Part shown: in pieces, positions 18,301-25,976 of the stretch | How positions within the stretch are numbered: the stretch's first letter is position 1 | How the letters are laid out: each line of letters opens with the position of its first letter | Assembly (NCBI RefSeq): GCF_002847505.1 | Contig: NZ_MXAV01000004.1 | Coordinates: 1 to 64,000 of the forward strand | Length of the DNA stretch: 64,000 nucleotides | Source: Acidithiobacillus marinus | GTDB taxonomy: Bacteria; Pseudomonadota; Gammaproteobacteria; Acidithiobacillales; Acidithiobacillaceae | Reading direction: 5' to 3' | The notes under the pieces: model-generated | What the model saw: the letters and a program-made list of their open reading frames with translations, nothing else | Told to the model about the DNA's origin: nothing | Database searches by the model: none | Program-made: the position numbers and the translations under genes

Positions 18301-19655
18301 CGACAAGCCGGTCTGTTCCTTCCGCTTTGGTGGTGGATGACGAGCCCAATATTGTCGAATTATTACGCATCACCCTGGAAGGAATGGGTTTGGAGGTGTC
18401 TGGTGCCCATTCCCTGGCTGAGGCGCAGGCGCGTCTTGCCACAGGACTTCCTTCTCTCGTCCTGAGTGATCTGCGTTTGCCTGATGGTTCGGGTATTGAT
18501 CTGGTGCGTCATCTTCATGAGCAGCATCCCCAGCTTCCGGTGGCCGTGATTACTGCCTATTCATCGGCCGACGGCGCCGTGGAAGCCATGCAGGCCGGGG
18601 CTTTTGATTATATGTCCAAGCCCATTGAGCTGGCCCGCCTGCGGCATCTGGTCGCCGCGGCCATCAAGCTCAACAATCCGCAAAACCTGGAGCATGATGC
18701 TACGGACAGACTGGTCGGGCATTCTCCTTTGATGCAGCAAATTCGGGAAGATATTCGCAAGCTCGCGCGCAGTAATGCTCCCGTTCATATCACCGGTGAG
18801 TCGGGGACCGGCAAGGAGCTGGTGGCCCGGGCCATTCATGATTCCAGCTTGCGCCATGACCAGCCCTTTGTGGCCGTCAATTGCGGGGCCATCCCCGAGG
18901 GCCTGATTGAAAGTGAGTTGTTCGGTGCAGAAAAAGGGGCTTATTCCGGAGCTACCCAGGCCCGTCAGGGACTCTTCCAGGCGGCTAATGGCGGCACCCT
19001 TTTTCTGGATGAAATCGGCGATTTACCCATGTTGATGCAGGTCAAATTGCTGCGTGCCATTCAGGAGAGGGTCATCCGACCCCTGGGTGGATCACGGGAA
19101 ATATCTCTGGATCTGCGCTTTATTTCGGCGACCCACCGTGATCTTGGAGCGATGGTGGATGCCGGAACCTTTCGTCAGGACCTTCTCTACCGCTTGAACG
19201 TCGTCCAGTTACACCTTCCTCCCTTGCGTGAGCGGCGGGAAGATATTCCCCAGCTGGTGGATGTCATTTTGCAGCGGATGAGCGGGCCAGGGAGGGGGAG
19301 TCCGGCAACCCCGACTGAAGAGGTAATGCACAAACTGCTGGAATATGATTTTCCGGGCAATGTGCGTGAACTGGAAAATTTACTGGAGCGCAGCCTGGTT
19401 TTCCCGGACAAGAATATTCTCGAATCCGAAAAAACGCCTGCACCTTGTCTGAACGAGGAGCAGTCTCCGGCTCTCCGTGTCACGCGAGGCGAATCGGGGG
19501 TGGCCAGGGCTCTGGATGATGCTGAAGCTGCCTTGCTGCGCAGCATGCTTGAAGTGGCTGCCGGTGATGCGGCTGTGGCTGCACAGCAGCTGGGCATCAG
19601 CCCGCAATCTTTTGCGCTGAGGGTGGCGCGGAGCTCGGCAGGGAGTCTTGAATGA
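18297..19655 (+). CDS. pilR: sigma54-dependent response regulator PilR
   Basis: 452 residues. The receiver domain (residues 7-120) has the phospho-acceptor Asp in VLSDLRLPDGSG. The AAA+ domain carries Walker A GESGTGKELVARA and Walker B LFLDEIGDLP. The C-terminal Fis-type helix-turn-helix (AVAAQQLGISPQSFALRV) is somewhat degenerate in its recognition helix. The sigma54-contact loop reads GAYSGA instead of the usual GAFTGA; both changes are conservative. It is expected to activate pilin genes with sigma54. 4-bp overlaps on both sides (ATGA) tie it to pilS and pilD. Confidence 0.93.
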   Translation: MTTSRSVPSALVVDDEPNIVELLRITLEGMGLEVSGAHSLAEAQARLATGLPSLVLSDLRLPDGSGIDLVRHLHEQHPQLPVAVITAYSSADGAVEAMQAGAFDYMSKPIELARLRHLVAAAIKLNNPQNLEHDATDRLVGHSPLMQQIREDIRKLARSNAPVHITGESGTGKELVARAIHDSSLRHDQPFVAVNCGAIPEGLIESELFGAEKGAYSGATQARQGLFQAANGGTLFLDEIGDLPMLMQVKLLRAIQERVIRPLGGSREISLDLRFISATHRDLGAMVDAGTFRQDLLYRLNVVQLHLPPLRERREDIPQLVDVILQRMSGPGRGSPATPTEEVMHKLLEYDFPGNVRELENLLERSLVFPDKNILESEKTPAPCLNEEQSPALRVTRGESGVARALDDAEAALLRSMLEVAAGDAAVAAQQLGISPQSFALRVARSSAGSLE

Positions 19656-20470
19656 CCGTCATTTTCCCGATAACGGGCTATATTTTTGTCGGGTTGTTCG
19701 GGCTGCTCATCGGCAGCTTTCTCAATGTGGTGGTGCATCGGGTTCCCCGCCGCGAATCGATCATTCGTCCGGCCTCCCATTGCCCCCATTGTGGCCATGT
19801 GCTGCGCGCCTGGGAGAATATTCCCGTCCTCAGCTGGTTGTTGCTGCGCGGCCGCTGTCATGATTGTGGCAGTCCCATTGCCTGGCGCTATCCGGCACTG
19901 GAGCTGCTGACGGGCCTCTTCAGTGTGGTCGTGGCCTGGCAGTGGGCCATACACCATGCAATGAGTTTACGTTGGTCCCTGCTCCCCGCGTTACTGTTCA
20001 CTTGGATATTGCTGGCGTTGACAATGATCGATCTGGAAACCCAACTCCTTCCGGATCGCATCACCAAACCGGGAATGCTCATTGGATTATTGATCAACGC
20101 ATCCGCCTTGCTGTGGTCAGGACTGGCCCTAACCACAGCCTGGAATGCACTACTCGGTATTGTTCTCGGTTATGGCAGTCTCTGGCTGCTGGCCACCGCT
20201 TATCTGAAAATGACCGGAAAACACGGCATGGGTGGGGGGGATCTCAAACTGCTCGGCCTGGTCGGTGCCTGGCTCGGCTGGCAGGCTGTGTTCCTGACCC
20301 TGTTTATTGCCGCAGTCAGTGGGGGCCTGGTGGCCGTGGCCTTGTTGTTGGGCGGCAAGGGGCGGGATTATGCCATTCCCTTTGGCCCCTATCTGGCCCT
20401 GGGAGGTTGGTTGATGCTGCTCTGGCCCCATGAAATCGTGCAGGGTTACCTGCATTTGCTGGGGGGGTGA
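19652..20470 (+). CDS. pilD: prepilin leader peptidase / N-methyltransferase
   Basis: 272 residues with about seven to eight membrane segments. The cytoplasmic loop has the paired CxxC zinc site (CPHCGHVLRAWENIP ... CHDCGSPIAWRYP). The two catalytic aspartates are in MIDLETQLLPD and GGGDLKLLGLVG. It cleaves and N-methylates type IV prepilins and related pseudopilins. It overlaps pilR by 4 bp and coaE by 4 bp (GTGA). Order pilB-pilS-pilR-pilD differs from the usual pilB-pilC-pilD. Confidence 0.95.
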   Translation: MTVIFPITGYIFVGLFGLLIGSFLNVVVHRVPRRESIIRPASHCPHCGHVLRAWENIPVLSWLLLRGRCHDCGSPIAWRYPALELLTGLFSVVVAWQWAIHHAMSLRWSLLPALLFTWILLALTMIDLETQLLPDRITKPGMLIGLLINASALLWSGLALTTAWNALLGIVLGYGSLWLLATAYLKMTGKHGMGGGDLKLLGLVGAWLGWQAVFLTLFIAAVSGGLVAVALLLGGKGRDYAIPFGPYLALGGWLMLLWPHEIVQGYLHLLGG

Positions 20471-21081
20471 TCGTGCGCATAGGGCTGACCGGCGGTGTCG
20501 CCAGTGGCAAAAGTACCGTCACCGCAATACTGGAAAGTTTGGGTGCCCAGATTCTTGATGCCGACGTTCTGGCGCGGGAGTTGGTCGCACCGGGCCAGCC
20601 TGCTCTGGACGCCATCGTCCAGCACTGGGGCAGCGAGTATTTGCAGGCTGATGGTCGCTTGGATCGGGCGCGCTTGCGGGCCCGGGTCTTCGGTGATCCA
20701 GCGGCCAGAAAATGGCTGGAAGCCCTCCTGCATCCGCAGATCCGTCAACTTTTTCTGGAGCGCAGTCAGCAACTGCAAAAAAAACAGCCCGCAGCAATCC
20801 TCGTTTGGGTGGTGCCGCTGCTGGTTGAAAATCATTATCAGCCATTGCTGGACCAGATTCTGGTGGTGGATTGTCCGCGTTCATTGCAAATTGCCCGCTT
20901 GCAGCAGCGCCCAGGTTGGTCCGCCGCGCAGATAGAAGCGGTGCTGGCAGCACAGTTGGATCGAGTGCAGCGTAATGCCGCAGCCGATTATGTGATCAGT
21001 AATGAAAAAGATTTGGGTGGTTTGCGCGAGGCCGTTCTGGTTTTCTGGAACATCCTCCATAAAGGTCATGGATTTGCCTAG
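20467..21081 (+). CDS. coaE: dephospho-CoA kinase
   Basis: 204 residues. P-loop GLTGGVASGKST at residues 6-17, DADVLARELV in the CoA-binding region and the lid region with RLQQRPGWS. Phosphorylates dephospho-CoA at the ribose 3'-OH, the final CoA synthesis step. The start is GTG at 20467 overlapping the pilD stop; GTG at 20473 is an equally good start. The pilD-coaE-zapD order is common in gamma- and betaproteobacteria. Confidence 0.95.
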   Translation: MIVRIGLTGGVASGKSTVTAILESLGAQILDADVLARELVAPGQPALDAIVQHWGSEYLQADGRLDRARLRARVFGDPAARKWLEALLHPQIRQLFLERSQQLQKKQPAAILVWVVPLLVENHYQPLLDQILVVDCPRSLQIARLQQRPGWSAAQIEAVLAAQLDRVQRNAAADYVISNEKDLGGLREAVLVFWNILHKGHGFA

Positions 21082-21176
21082 AAAAATTGTCTGTGGCACC
21101 CTGTTTCATGGTGCCCGAAAATGGTGCACACTTGGCTGCCTGGAAGGGCAGCGCGTCTGGATAACAAAGGACAGGC

Positions 21177-21923
21177 ATGGCAGTTTATGAGCACCCCCTG
21201 CATGAACGCGCCCGATTGCTGCTGCGATTGGAGAGTGTTTTTGCCCAGGCGCAACGCATTCATGAAGCGGATCTTCGTCAGGCTCTGCGTCCCTACAATG
21301 AATTACTGGATTTCTGTGCGCGTCCAGAGTTGCGTCTGGATCTGATTCTGGAGCTGGAGCGACTGGGGCAAAGCCTCAGTCTCTGGTCCCGGAGCCCGGA
21401 GGTAGATGAGGGGCCTTTGCGAGCCTGGCAGTTTCGCATTGATCAGCAGCTGAAATTGCTGAGAGAGCATAGAGAACCTTTTGGGGAAGTGTTGCGTCAT
21501 CAAGAAATCATCCAGCTGGCTAGAGGTCGATTGGGGGTTGCCGGTGGCTTGGCCGATTGTGATTTGCCACTGCTGGCTTTTTGGAATCAACAACCCCCAG
21601 AACGTGCCAGAGCCCTGCTGGAAGGCTGGATAAAGGACCTGCAGCTTTTGCAAAGCAGCGTGGATTTGATCCTGGCCTTGTTGCGGGATTCCTGTGCCTG
21701 GTCGTCCGTGGAAGCCCCGGAAGGACGTTATGGTTCTGCTCTTGATCCGCGTCACCCGCCTTCGTTGATCCGCCTGGAAATAGCCGATCCACTCGATGGT
21801 TATCCCAAAATCAGTGGGGGCATTCATCGTTTTCATATTCAATGGTTGCAATGGTTGGACCACGGGGCAGCGCGCGCGATAGAATCCACCATCACCTTCA
21901 AACTGGGCCTGAGCGCCCTGTAG
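21177..21923 (+). CDS. zapD: cell division protein ZapD
   Basis: 248 residues. Shows the YacF/ZapD pattern: [16 protein letters not shown] at the start, helical N-terminal half, then a beta-rich C-terminal domain. ZapD cross-links FtsZ filaments at the division ring. It follows coaE after 95 bp. The small zinc protein gene yacG that often comes next is not present in that gap or after zapD. Acts together with the FtsZ encoded at 32960-34129. Confidence 0.93.
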   Translation: MAVYEHPLHERARLLLRLESVFAQAQRIHEADLRQALRPYNELLDFCARPELRLDLILELERLGQSLSLWSRSPEVDEGPLRAWQFRIDQQLKLLREHREPFGEVLRHQEIIQLARGRLGVAGGLADCDLPLLAFWNQQPPERARALLEGWIKDLQLLQSSVDLILALLRDSCAWSSVEAPEGRYGSALDPRHPPSLIRLEIADPLDGYPKISGGIHRFHIQWLQWLDHGAARAIESTITFKLGLSAL

Positions 21924-21961
21924 AAATTCTCTTCATTCAACAGCTTTTAAAGGATCTGCGC

Positions 21962-22966
21962 ATGCATATTGGCACTACCCTGACACAATTCATTACCGAG
22001 GAAACGCGTCGCCATCCCGAAGCTTCGGGTGATTTCGCGGCACTTTTGAATGACCTGGCAGTTTCCTGCAAATTCATTGGCGCCCAGGTGTATCGCGGGG
22101 CATTGGTGGGAGCGCTGGGGAGTGCCGGTACCGACAATGTGCAGGGCGAGGTGCAGAAAAAGCTCGATATCATCTCCAATGATGCCATTTTGCACGCCAT
22201 GGACTGGACCGGGCATCTGGCCGGTATGGCCTCCGAGGAAATGGATGATCCCTATGCCATTCCCAAGCATATTCCCCGGGGCAAGTATTTGTTGCTTTTT
22301 GATCCGCTGGATGGTTCCAGCAATACCGATGTGGGGATCAGTGTCGGCACTATTTTCAGTATTCTCCGTGCGCCGGTGGCAGGGCAGAATGCCAGTCTCA
22401 AAGATTTTCTGCAGCCGGGTGTGGAACAGGTGGCCGCAGGCTACGCTTTGTATGGTTCCAGTAACATGCTGGTGTACAGCACCGGACAGGGTGTCAATGG
22501 TTTTACCCTGGATCCTTCCATCGGCGAGTACATCCTCACCCACCAGCAGATGCGTATTCCCGAAGACACTCAGGAGTATGCCATCAACATGAGTAATCAG
22601 CGGCACTGGCAAAAGCCGGTGCAGCGCTATATCGAGGAATTGAATCAGGGCAGCGAAGGGCCGCGCCAGAAAAACTTCAACATGCGCTGGGTCGGCTCCA
22701 TGGTCGCCGATGTCCATCGTATTCTCTGTCGGGGCGGTATTTTTCTGTATCCCTTTGACCAGAAGGATCCTAAAAAGCCGGGTAAGCTACGTTTGCTTTA
22801 CGAAGCCAACCCCATGTCCTATCTGGTTGAACAAGCGGGGGGTGCGGCTAGCACCGGGACGGCACGTATCCTGGAAATTCAGCCCAATAGCCTCCATCAA
22901 AGGGTACCCGTGATTCTGGGGGCCAAAAATGAAGTGGAGCGGGTGCTCAGCTACCATCTGAGTTGA
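21962..22966 (+). CDS. fbp: fructose-1,6-bisphosphatase, class I
   Basis: 334 residues from ATG 21962 (AAAGGA about 9 bases upstream); the frame extends upstream through unrelated sequence. The metal/phosphate motif [13 protein letters not shown] and the active-site [14 protein letters not shown] are intact. It hydrolyses fructose-1,6-bisphosphate to fructose-6-phosphate in gluconeogenesis and, in autotrophs, the Calvin cycle. It ends just before a strong terminator. The gene stands alone rather than in a cbb operon. Confidence 0.97.
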   Translation: MHIGTTLTQFITEETRRHPEASGDFAALLNDLAVSCKFIGAQVYRGALVGALGSAGTDNVQGEVQKKLDIISNDAILHAMDWTGHLAGMASEEMDDPYAIPKHIPRGKYLLLFDPLDGSSNTDVGISVGTIFSILRAPVAGQNASLKDFLQPGVEQVAAGYALYGSSNMLVYSTGQGVNGFTLDPSIGEYILTHQQMRIPEDTQEYAINMSNQRHWQKPVQRYIEELNQGSEGPRQKNFNMRWVGSMVADVHRILCRGGIFLYPFDQKDPKKPGKLRLLYEANPMSYLVEQAGGAASTGTARILEIQPNSLHQRVPVILGAKNEVERVLSYHLS

Positions 22967-22975
22967 GGAGACGAC

Positions 22976-23007
22976 AAAACGCTCCTGCCTGCGACGGGAG
23001 CGTTTTT
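22976..23007. terminator. rho-independent terminator between fbp and the traT-like gene
   Basis: A stem of AAAACGCTCC paired with GGAGCGTTTT, with an 11-base loop and five T at the end, lies 10 bp after the fbp stop. The A-rich left arm makes it able to work on both strands, serving the convergent lipoprotein gene ending at 23047. Confidence 0.88.
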
Positions 23008-23046
23008 GTAGCTAAGCCCGGAATGTTCCGGACGGGGTATTGGTCT

Positions 23047-23793
23047 TCAGAGAATACCCGAGAGGCTGTGGACCAACTGGCCCTGCAAGACGGGAAGGGC
23101 GTCCTTGAAGTCCAGATTGACCTTGTTGGCCGTGGACACAACACGGGTCCGGTAGTACATCCAGTGATTGGTACCGCTGATCTGTTGGGTGGTCGTGCTG
23201 CTGGTACCCTGCTGCAGGCTGGAATGGGTCTGTTGACTGACCGCCTGTTTGCTGCGTTCGGCGATTTGGACGTCGGTGATCATGGCGTAGGTCACATCCT
23301 TGACCAGGGAGTCGGCCACCAGGCTGATGGCACCTCCCACCAATGCGCCAGCCCCTGCTCCGGTCCAGCTCTGGCCGATCACTGCGCCGGCGGCGGCACC
23401 AAATGCGGCGCCACCAAAGCCATTGGTCAAGGACTTTTTGGCGGCAGCTTCTGACATTTTGCCCACGGACAGTACGTTGATTTGCATCATGTAATGAGCC
23501 TGATTATAAGGCACGATGCGATAGCCCTGGTTAGTCAGATTGGCATCGATTTCCTGTTCCAGGGCGGCCACATTGAGGCTTTTATCGGAGGTGTTTTTAA
23601 ACTGTACGTACACCGTCTGCTCTGATGGGGGGACCGGATTCAGGAAAATGGTGTTGGACATTTTCGTCTGTACACTCAGATTCTTGTGTTCCAGGGCGAC
23701 CTGGGTAGCGGCACAGCCGGACAGGGCAATGGCGCTGGCGGCGGCAAAAGTATAAGTGACAAAACGAAGCTGCTGACGGCTGACAAACGGCAT
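23047..23793 (-). CDS. TraT-like outer membrane lipoprotein
   Basis: 248 residues. A lipoprotein signal peptide ends with lipobox LSGC (Cys27). The mature part has the TraT family pattern: MSNTIFLNPV near the start, then VQFKNTSDKSLN, and a glycine/alanine-rich hydrophobic stretch (FGAAAGAVIGQSWTGAGAGALVGGAI). F-plasmid TraT is a surface-exclusion and serum-resistance lipoprotein; chromosomal homologues have unclear roles. No conjugation genes are nearby. Codon use is like its neighbours, so it seems resident rather than newly acquired. Confidence 0.85.
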   Translation of the reverse strand: MPFVSRQQLRFVTYTFAAASAIALSGCAATQVALEHKNLSVQTKMSNTIFLNPVPPSEQTVYVQFKNTSDKSLNVAALEQEIDANLTNQGYRIVPYNQAHYMMQINVLSVGKMSEAAAKKSLTNGFGGAAFGAAAGAVIGQSWTGAGAGALVGGAISLVADSLVKDVTYAMITDVQIAERSKQAVSQQTHSSLQQGTSSTTTQQISGTNHWMYYRTRVVSTANKVNLDFKDALPVLQGQLVHSLSGIL

Positions 23794-24129
23794 GAGTTCC
23801 TCCGAACGTAAAAAATCGACCCCAGTATGAGGCGATCCAAAAGGTTATTGTGATTTGTATTTTAGAGATTAATGTAAATGAGGCAAGAATTATTTGCCTT
23901 GGCTCCAGTTTCACGAGCATGGCGAGCATTAAGAATTCGTTTAAATCTGAAGCGGTATTGTTTTTTTTGTTTGGCATCACGGTCAGTCCCGACTACTTGA
24001 CCCAGAAATGCTTGAGTCCGATAGTGCCTGAGCCTGGAATGCTTGAGATTTACAGGATTTCGGCTATATAGAGAATAGATTGTCGTCGGTAAAACTTTTG
24101 TCGGACTGCTTGCGAATGGAGAAAATATT
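23794..24129. other. 336-bp AT-rich intergenic region
   Basis: Divergent spacer between the traT-like gene and sspB, more AT-rich than its surroundings. It contains a run of eight T (near 23960), a direct repeat AATGCTTGAG at 24007-24016 and 24038-24047, and a candidate sspB promoter at 24043-24070. No ORF with coding character and no RNA gene were recognised. Confidence 0.6.
24043..24070 (+). promoter_or_regulatory. candidate sigma70 promoter of sspB
   Basis: TTGAGA at 24043-24048 and TATATA at 24065-24070 are separated by 16 bp, giving a start site about 55 bp before sspB. The second AATGCTTGAG repeat overlaps the -35 box, so the repeat could be an operator. Not tested. Confidence 0.45.
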
Positions 24130-24549
24130 TTGTTGCCAGAAAGTGCCAAGCCTTACTTGTTGAATGGTATTTACCAGTGGTGTATCGATCAGGGACATAC
24201 CCCGTATATTCTGGTGGTAGTAGCCTATCCAGGAGTATCGGTGCCCAGTGGTTATGCCAAGGATGGACGGATGATTCTGGATATTTCACCCCGAGCCTGT
24301 CACAACCTCAGCATGGCCGATGACTGGATTTGTTTTAATGCACGCTTTGGCGGGGTGGCGCGCAATGTGGATGTGCCGATGGCGGCTGTGGCAGCTATTT
24401 ATGCGGCAGAAACCCAGGAAGGAATGGGTTTTGCTGAACCGGTAATTCCCGCTGATCCGCTCCCAGGAGCCGATCCTGCCGGCCGCGAAGAGACGAGCTC
24501 TAAAACTCCGGAAAAGTCAGAAAAGCCTTCTCTGCGGGTAATCAAGTGA
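24130..24549 (+). CDS. sspB: ClpXP protease specificity-enhancing factor SspB
   Basis: 139 residues. The folded domain shows the SspB pattern LNGIYQWCIDQGHTPYILV and WICFNARFGG, followed by an acidic, flexible linker and a basic C-terminal peptide (SLRVIK) that docks on ClpX. SspB delivers ssrA-tagged proteins to ClpXP. The start is TTG at 24130 or 24133; there is no suitable ATG. Unlike in many proteobacteria it is not next to sspA, which lies at 54591-55211. It overlaps the next gene by 4 bp (GTGA). Confidence 0.92.
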   Translation: MLPESAKPYLLNGIYQWCIDQGHTPYILVVVAYPGVSVPSGYAKDGRMILDISPRACHNLSMADDWICFNARFGGVARNVDVPMAAVAAIYAAETQEGMGFAEPVIPADPLPGADPAGREETSSKTPEKSEKPSLRVIK

Positions 24550-25241
24550 AAATTCTGTGCAGCCTTCTGCTCCTGCTGGTGTGCTTGTGTGTCAACGCTG
24601 CGCAAGCCAATATTTATGCCTACACGGATAGTCATGGAGTGGTGCATTTGACCAATGTACCCGCCGGTAACCATCAATACCATATGGTGATGCGTACGCT
24701 CAAAATGCCCGTGGCGGCGGCCCGTGCGGATTTTAACCGGGTAGCCAAGCAGCAGTATCAGTCTCTTATTCGTTCTGCAGCCAGCCGCTATGGGGTCAGC
24801 CCGGCCCTGGTAAACGCCGTTATTTCTGCCGAATCCGGGTATAATGCGGGCGCGGTTTCTCCCAAAGGTGCGATCGGGCTCATGCAGTTGATTCCGGCAA
24901 CGGCGGCGCGCTTTGGGGTTGCCAACGCCTTCAGTCCTGCCGAAAACATCAACGGGGGAACGGCTTATCTGGCTTATCTGCTACGCAAATTCAGTGGCGA
25001 TCTAAGGCTGGCCATCGCTGCCTATAATGCGGGTTCCAACGCAGTCATCCAAGCGGGTTATCACATCCCGCCCTTTGCAGAAACTCAGGCCTATGTGCCA
25101 CGGGTCTTGGCCTATTATCAGCATTATCTGAATGGCACTGCGCCAGAACAGATCACGGCGGTGACGACTGTCACCTCACCTTTACCTGCACCCACACCGG
25201 CTTCGAGTTCTTTGCAGTTGATTCAGGTATCCAGCCCATAA
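24546..25241 (+). CDS. lytic transglycosylase, SLT domain with N-terminal DUF4124-like segment
   Basis: 231 residues. A signal peptide (residues 1-21) is followed by a short DUF4124-like segment (IYAYTDSHGVVHLTNVP) and an SLT domain: catalytic Glu96 in ISAESGYNAGAVSPKGAIGL, then the AYNAG motif typical of family 1 enzymes. It cleaves MurNAc-GlcNAc bonds in the periplasm, releasing anhydro-muropeptides that AnmK (12908) would help recycle. The start is a GTG at 24546. Its 3' end overlaps the convergent fis gene by 19 bp. Confidence 0.93.
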   Translation: MKILCSLLLLLVCLCVNAAQANIYAYTDSHGVVHLTNVPAGNHQYHMVMRTLKMPVAAARADFNRVAKQQYQSLIRSAASRYGVSPALVNAVISAESGYNAGAVSPKGAIGLMQLIPATAARFGVANAFSPAENINGGTAYLAYLLRKFSGDLRLAIAAYNAGSNAVIQAGYHIPPFAETQAYVPRVLAYYQHYLNGTAPEQITAVTTVTSPLPAPTPASSSLQLIQVSSP

Positions 25242-25465
25242 TTTTGCAACTTCTTGCGTAAGGTATTGCGGTTGATACCCAGCCATTGGGCCGCTGTACT
25301 GCGCTGACCACCACATTTCTTCAAAGTGTGATCGATCAGGGTACGCTCTACCTGTTCGATGATCTGTGCATGCAAGTTATCGGGCGCAGCACCGTCCAGG
25401 TCCTTCAGGTAACGATCTACTATCATGATGACGCAGTCACTCAATGTCATGAATTCTGTACTCAT
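25223..25465 (-). CDS. fis: Fis-family nucleoid protein
   Basis: 80 residues. The C-terminal half is the Fis DNA-binding domain (LKKCGGQRSTAAQWLGINRN ... RKKLQNYGLD). The N-terminal part (YLKDLDG, HAQIIEQVERTLIDHTL) matches the dimerisation and DNA-contact helices. Fis bends DNA and activates rRNA and other growth genes. It starts 11 bp after the stop of the interrupted DUF3426 gene, so it was the last gene of the acc-prmA operon. A 2-kb insertion sequence now lies between fis and the operon promoter, so its expression may depend on a promoter in or near the IS. Confidence 0.93.
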   Translation of the reverse strand: MSTEFMTLSDCVIMIVDRYLKDLDGAAPDNLHAQIIEQVERTLIDHTLKKCGGQRSTAAQWLGINRNTLRKKLQNYGLDT

Positions 25466-25476
25466 TGTCAGGCGTC

Positions 25477-25883
25477 TCAGGGTTGGCTCAGGAGAGTGAC
25501 CTGATAACCTGCGGCGGTAATCAATTGGGGACTCTTGATAATGAACGGAACGGGTTTATGGGGCAGAAATCCAGAGGCCGGATTTTCTGAAGCTGCGAGA
25601 TATTCGCCGGGTTTAAACTGCAGATGGGCAACAGGCGCACCATAAACATTACTCAAGGTGACCTGAATAACCGGATAGGCCTGCACATGTCCAGCCAGAT
25701 TTTCCATTTTCCCGGTAATTTCGGCCCGTTGGTTTCCCAGGGGGGTGACATGACTATCGATAATACGCATTTCCTTATTAGGTCCCGGCCAGGAGATGGT
25801 CGTACCCAGGACGTTGGCAGCCCGGATCATGGCCTGGCGGATAGGTGCGCTGTTGGCCGCATAACTGTAAACGCCCGTTGACC
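25477..25883 (-). pseudogene. DUF3426 protein, C-terminal part, separated by an IS
   Basis: Encodes the DUF3426 domain: VYSYAANSAPIRQAMIRAAN, RIIDSHVTPLGNQRAEITG, VIQVTLSNVYGAPVAHLQF, KPGEYL and a final AAGYQVTLL. No start is present at the insertion site; ATG 25830 could initiate a 117-residue product. Joining base 25883 to 27941 (removing the IS and one target copy) gives a single frame with the upstream piece, 211 codons in all, showing the gene was whole before insertion. The protein was a zinc-ribbon, single-membrane-span protein of unknown role, commonly encoded between prmA and fis. Confidence 0.9.
25874..25883. repeat. 10-bp target site duplication, left copy
   Basis: CCCGTTGACC directly left of the IS end; an identical copy is at 27931-27940. 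ISAs1-family elements make 8-10 bp duplications. A perfect pair implies a single, fairly recent insertion event. Confidence 0.93.
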
Positions 25884-25976
25884 CAGGGCCCTGTCAACCT
25901 TCCATCTAAGCTGCTGATGGAGTAGCACAAAGGGTTTTTCTGGACTTCTCAGGATGAATGCGGTAACTTTTGCCGC

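Noticed and set aside
21082-21176. Possible yacG gene between coaE and zapD
   Set aside because: The gap is too short and the cysteine pattern of YacG is absent.
21947-22717. 256-residue open frame opposite fbp
   Set aside because: Lies entirely over the conserved fbp coding region.
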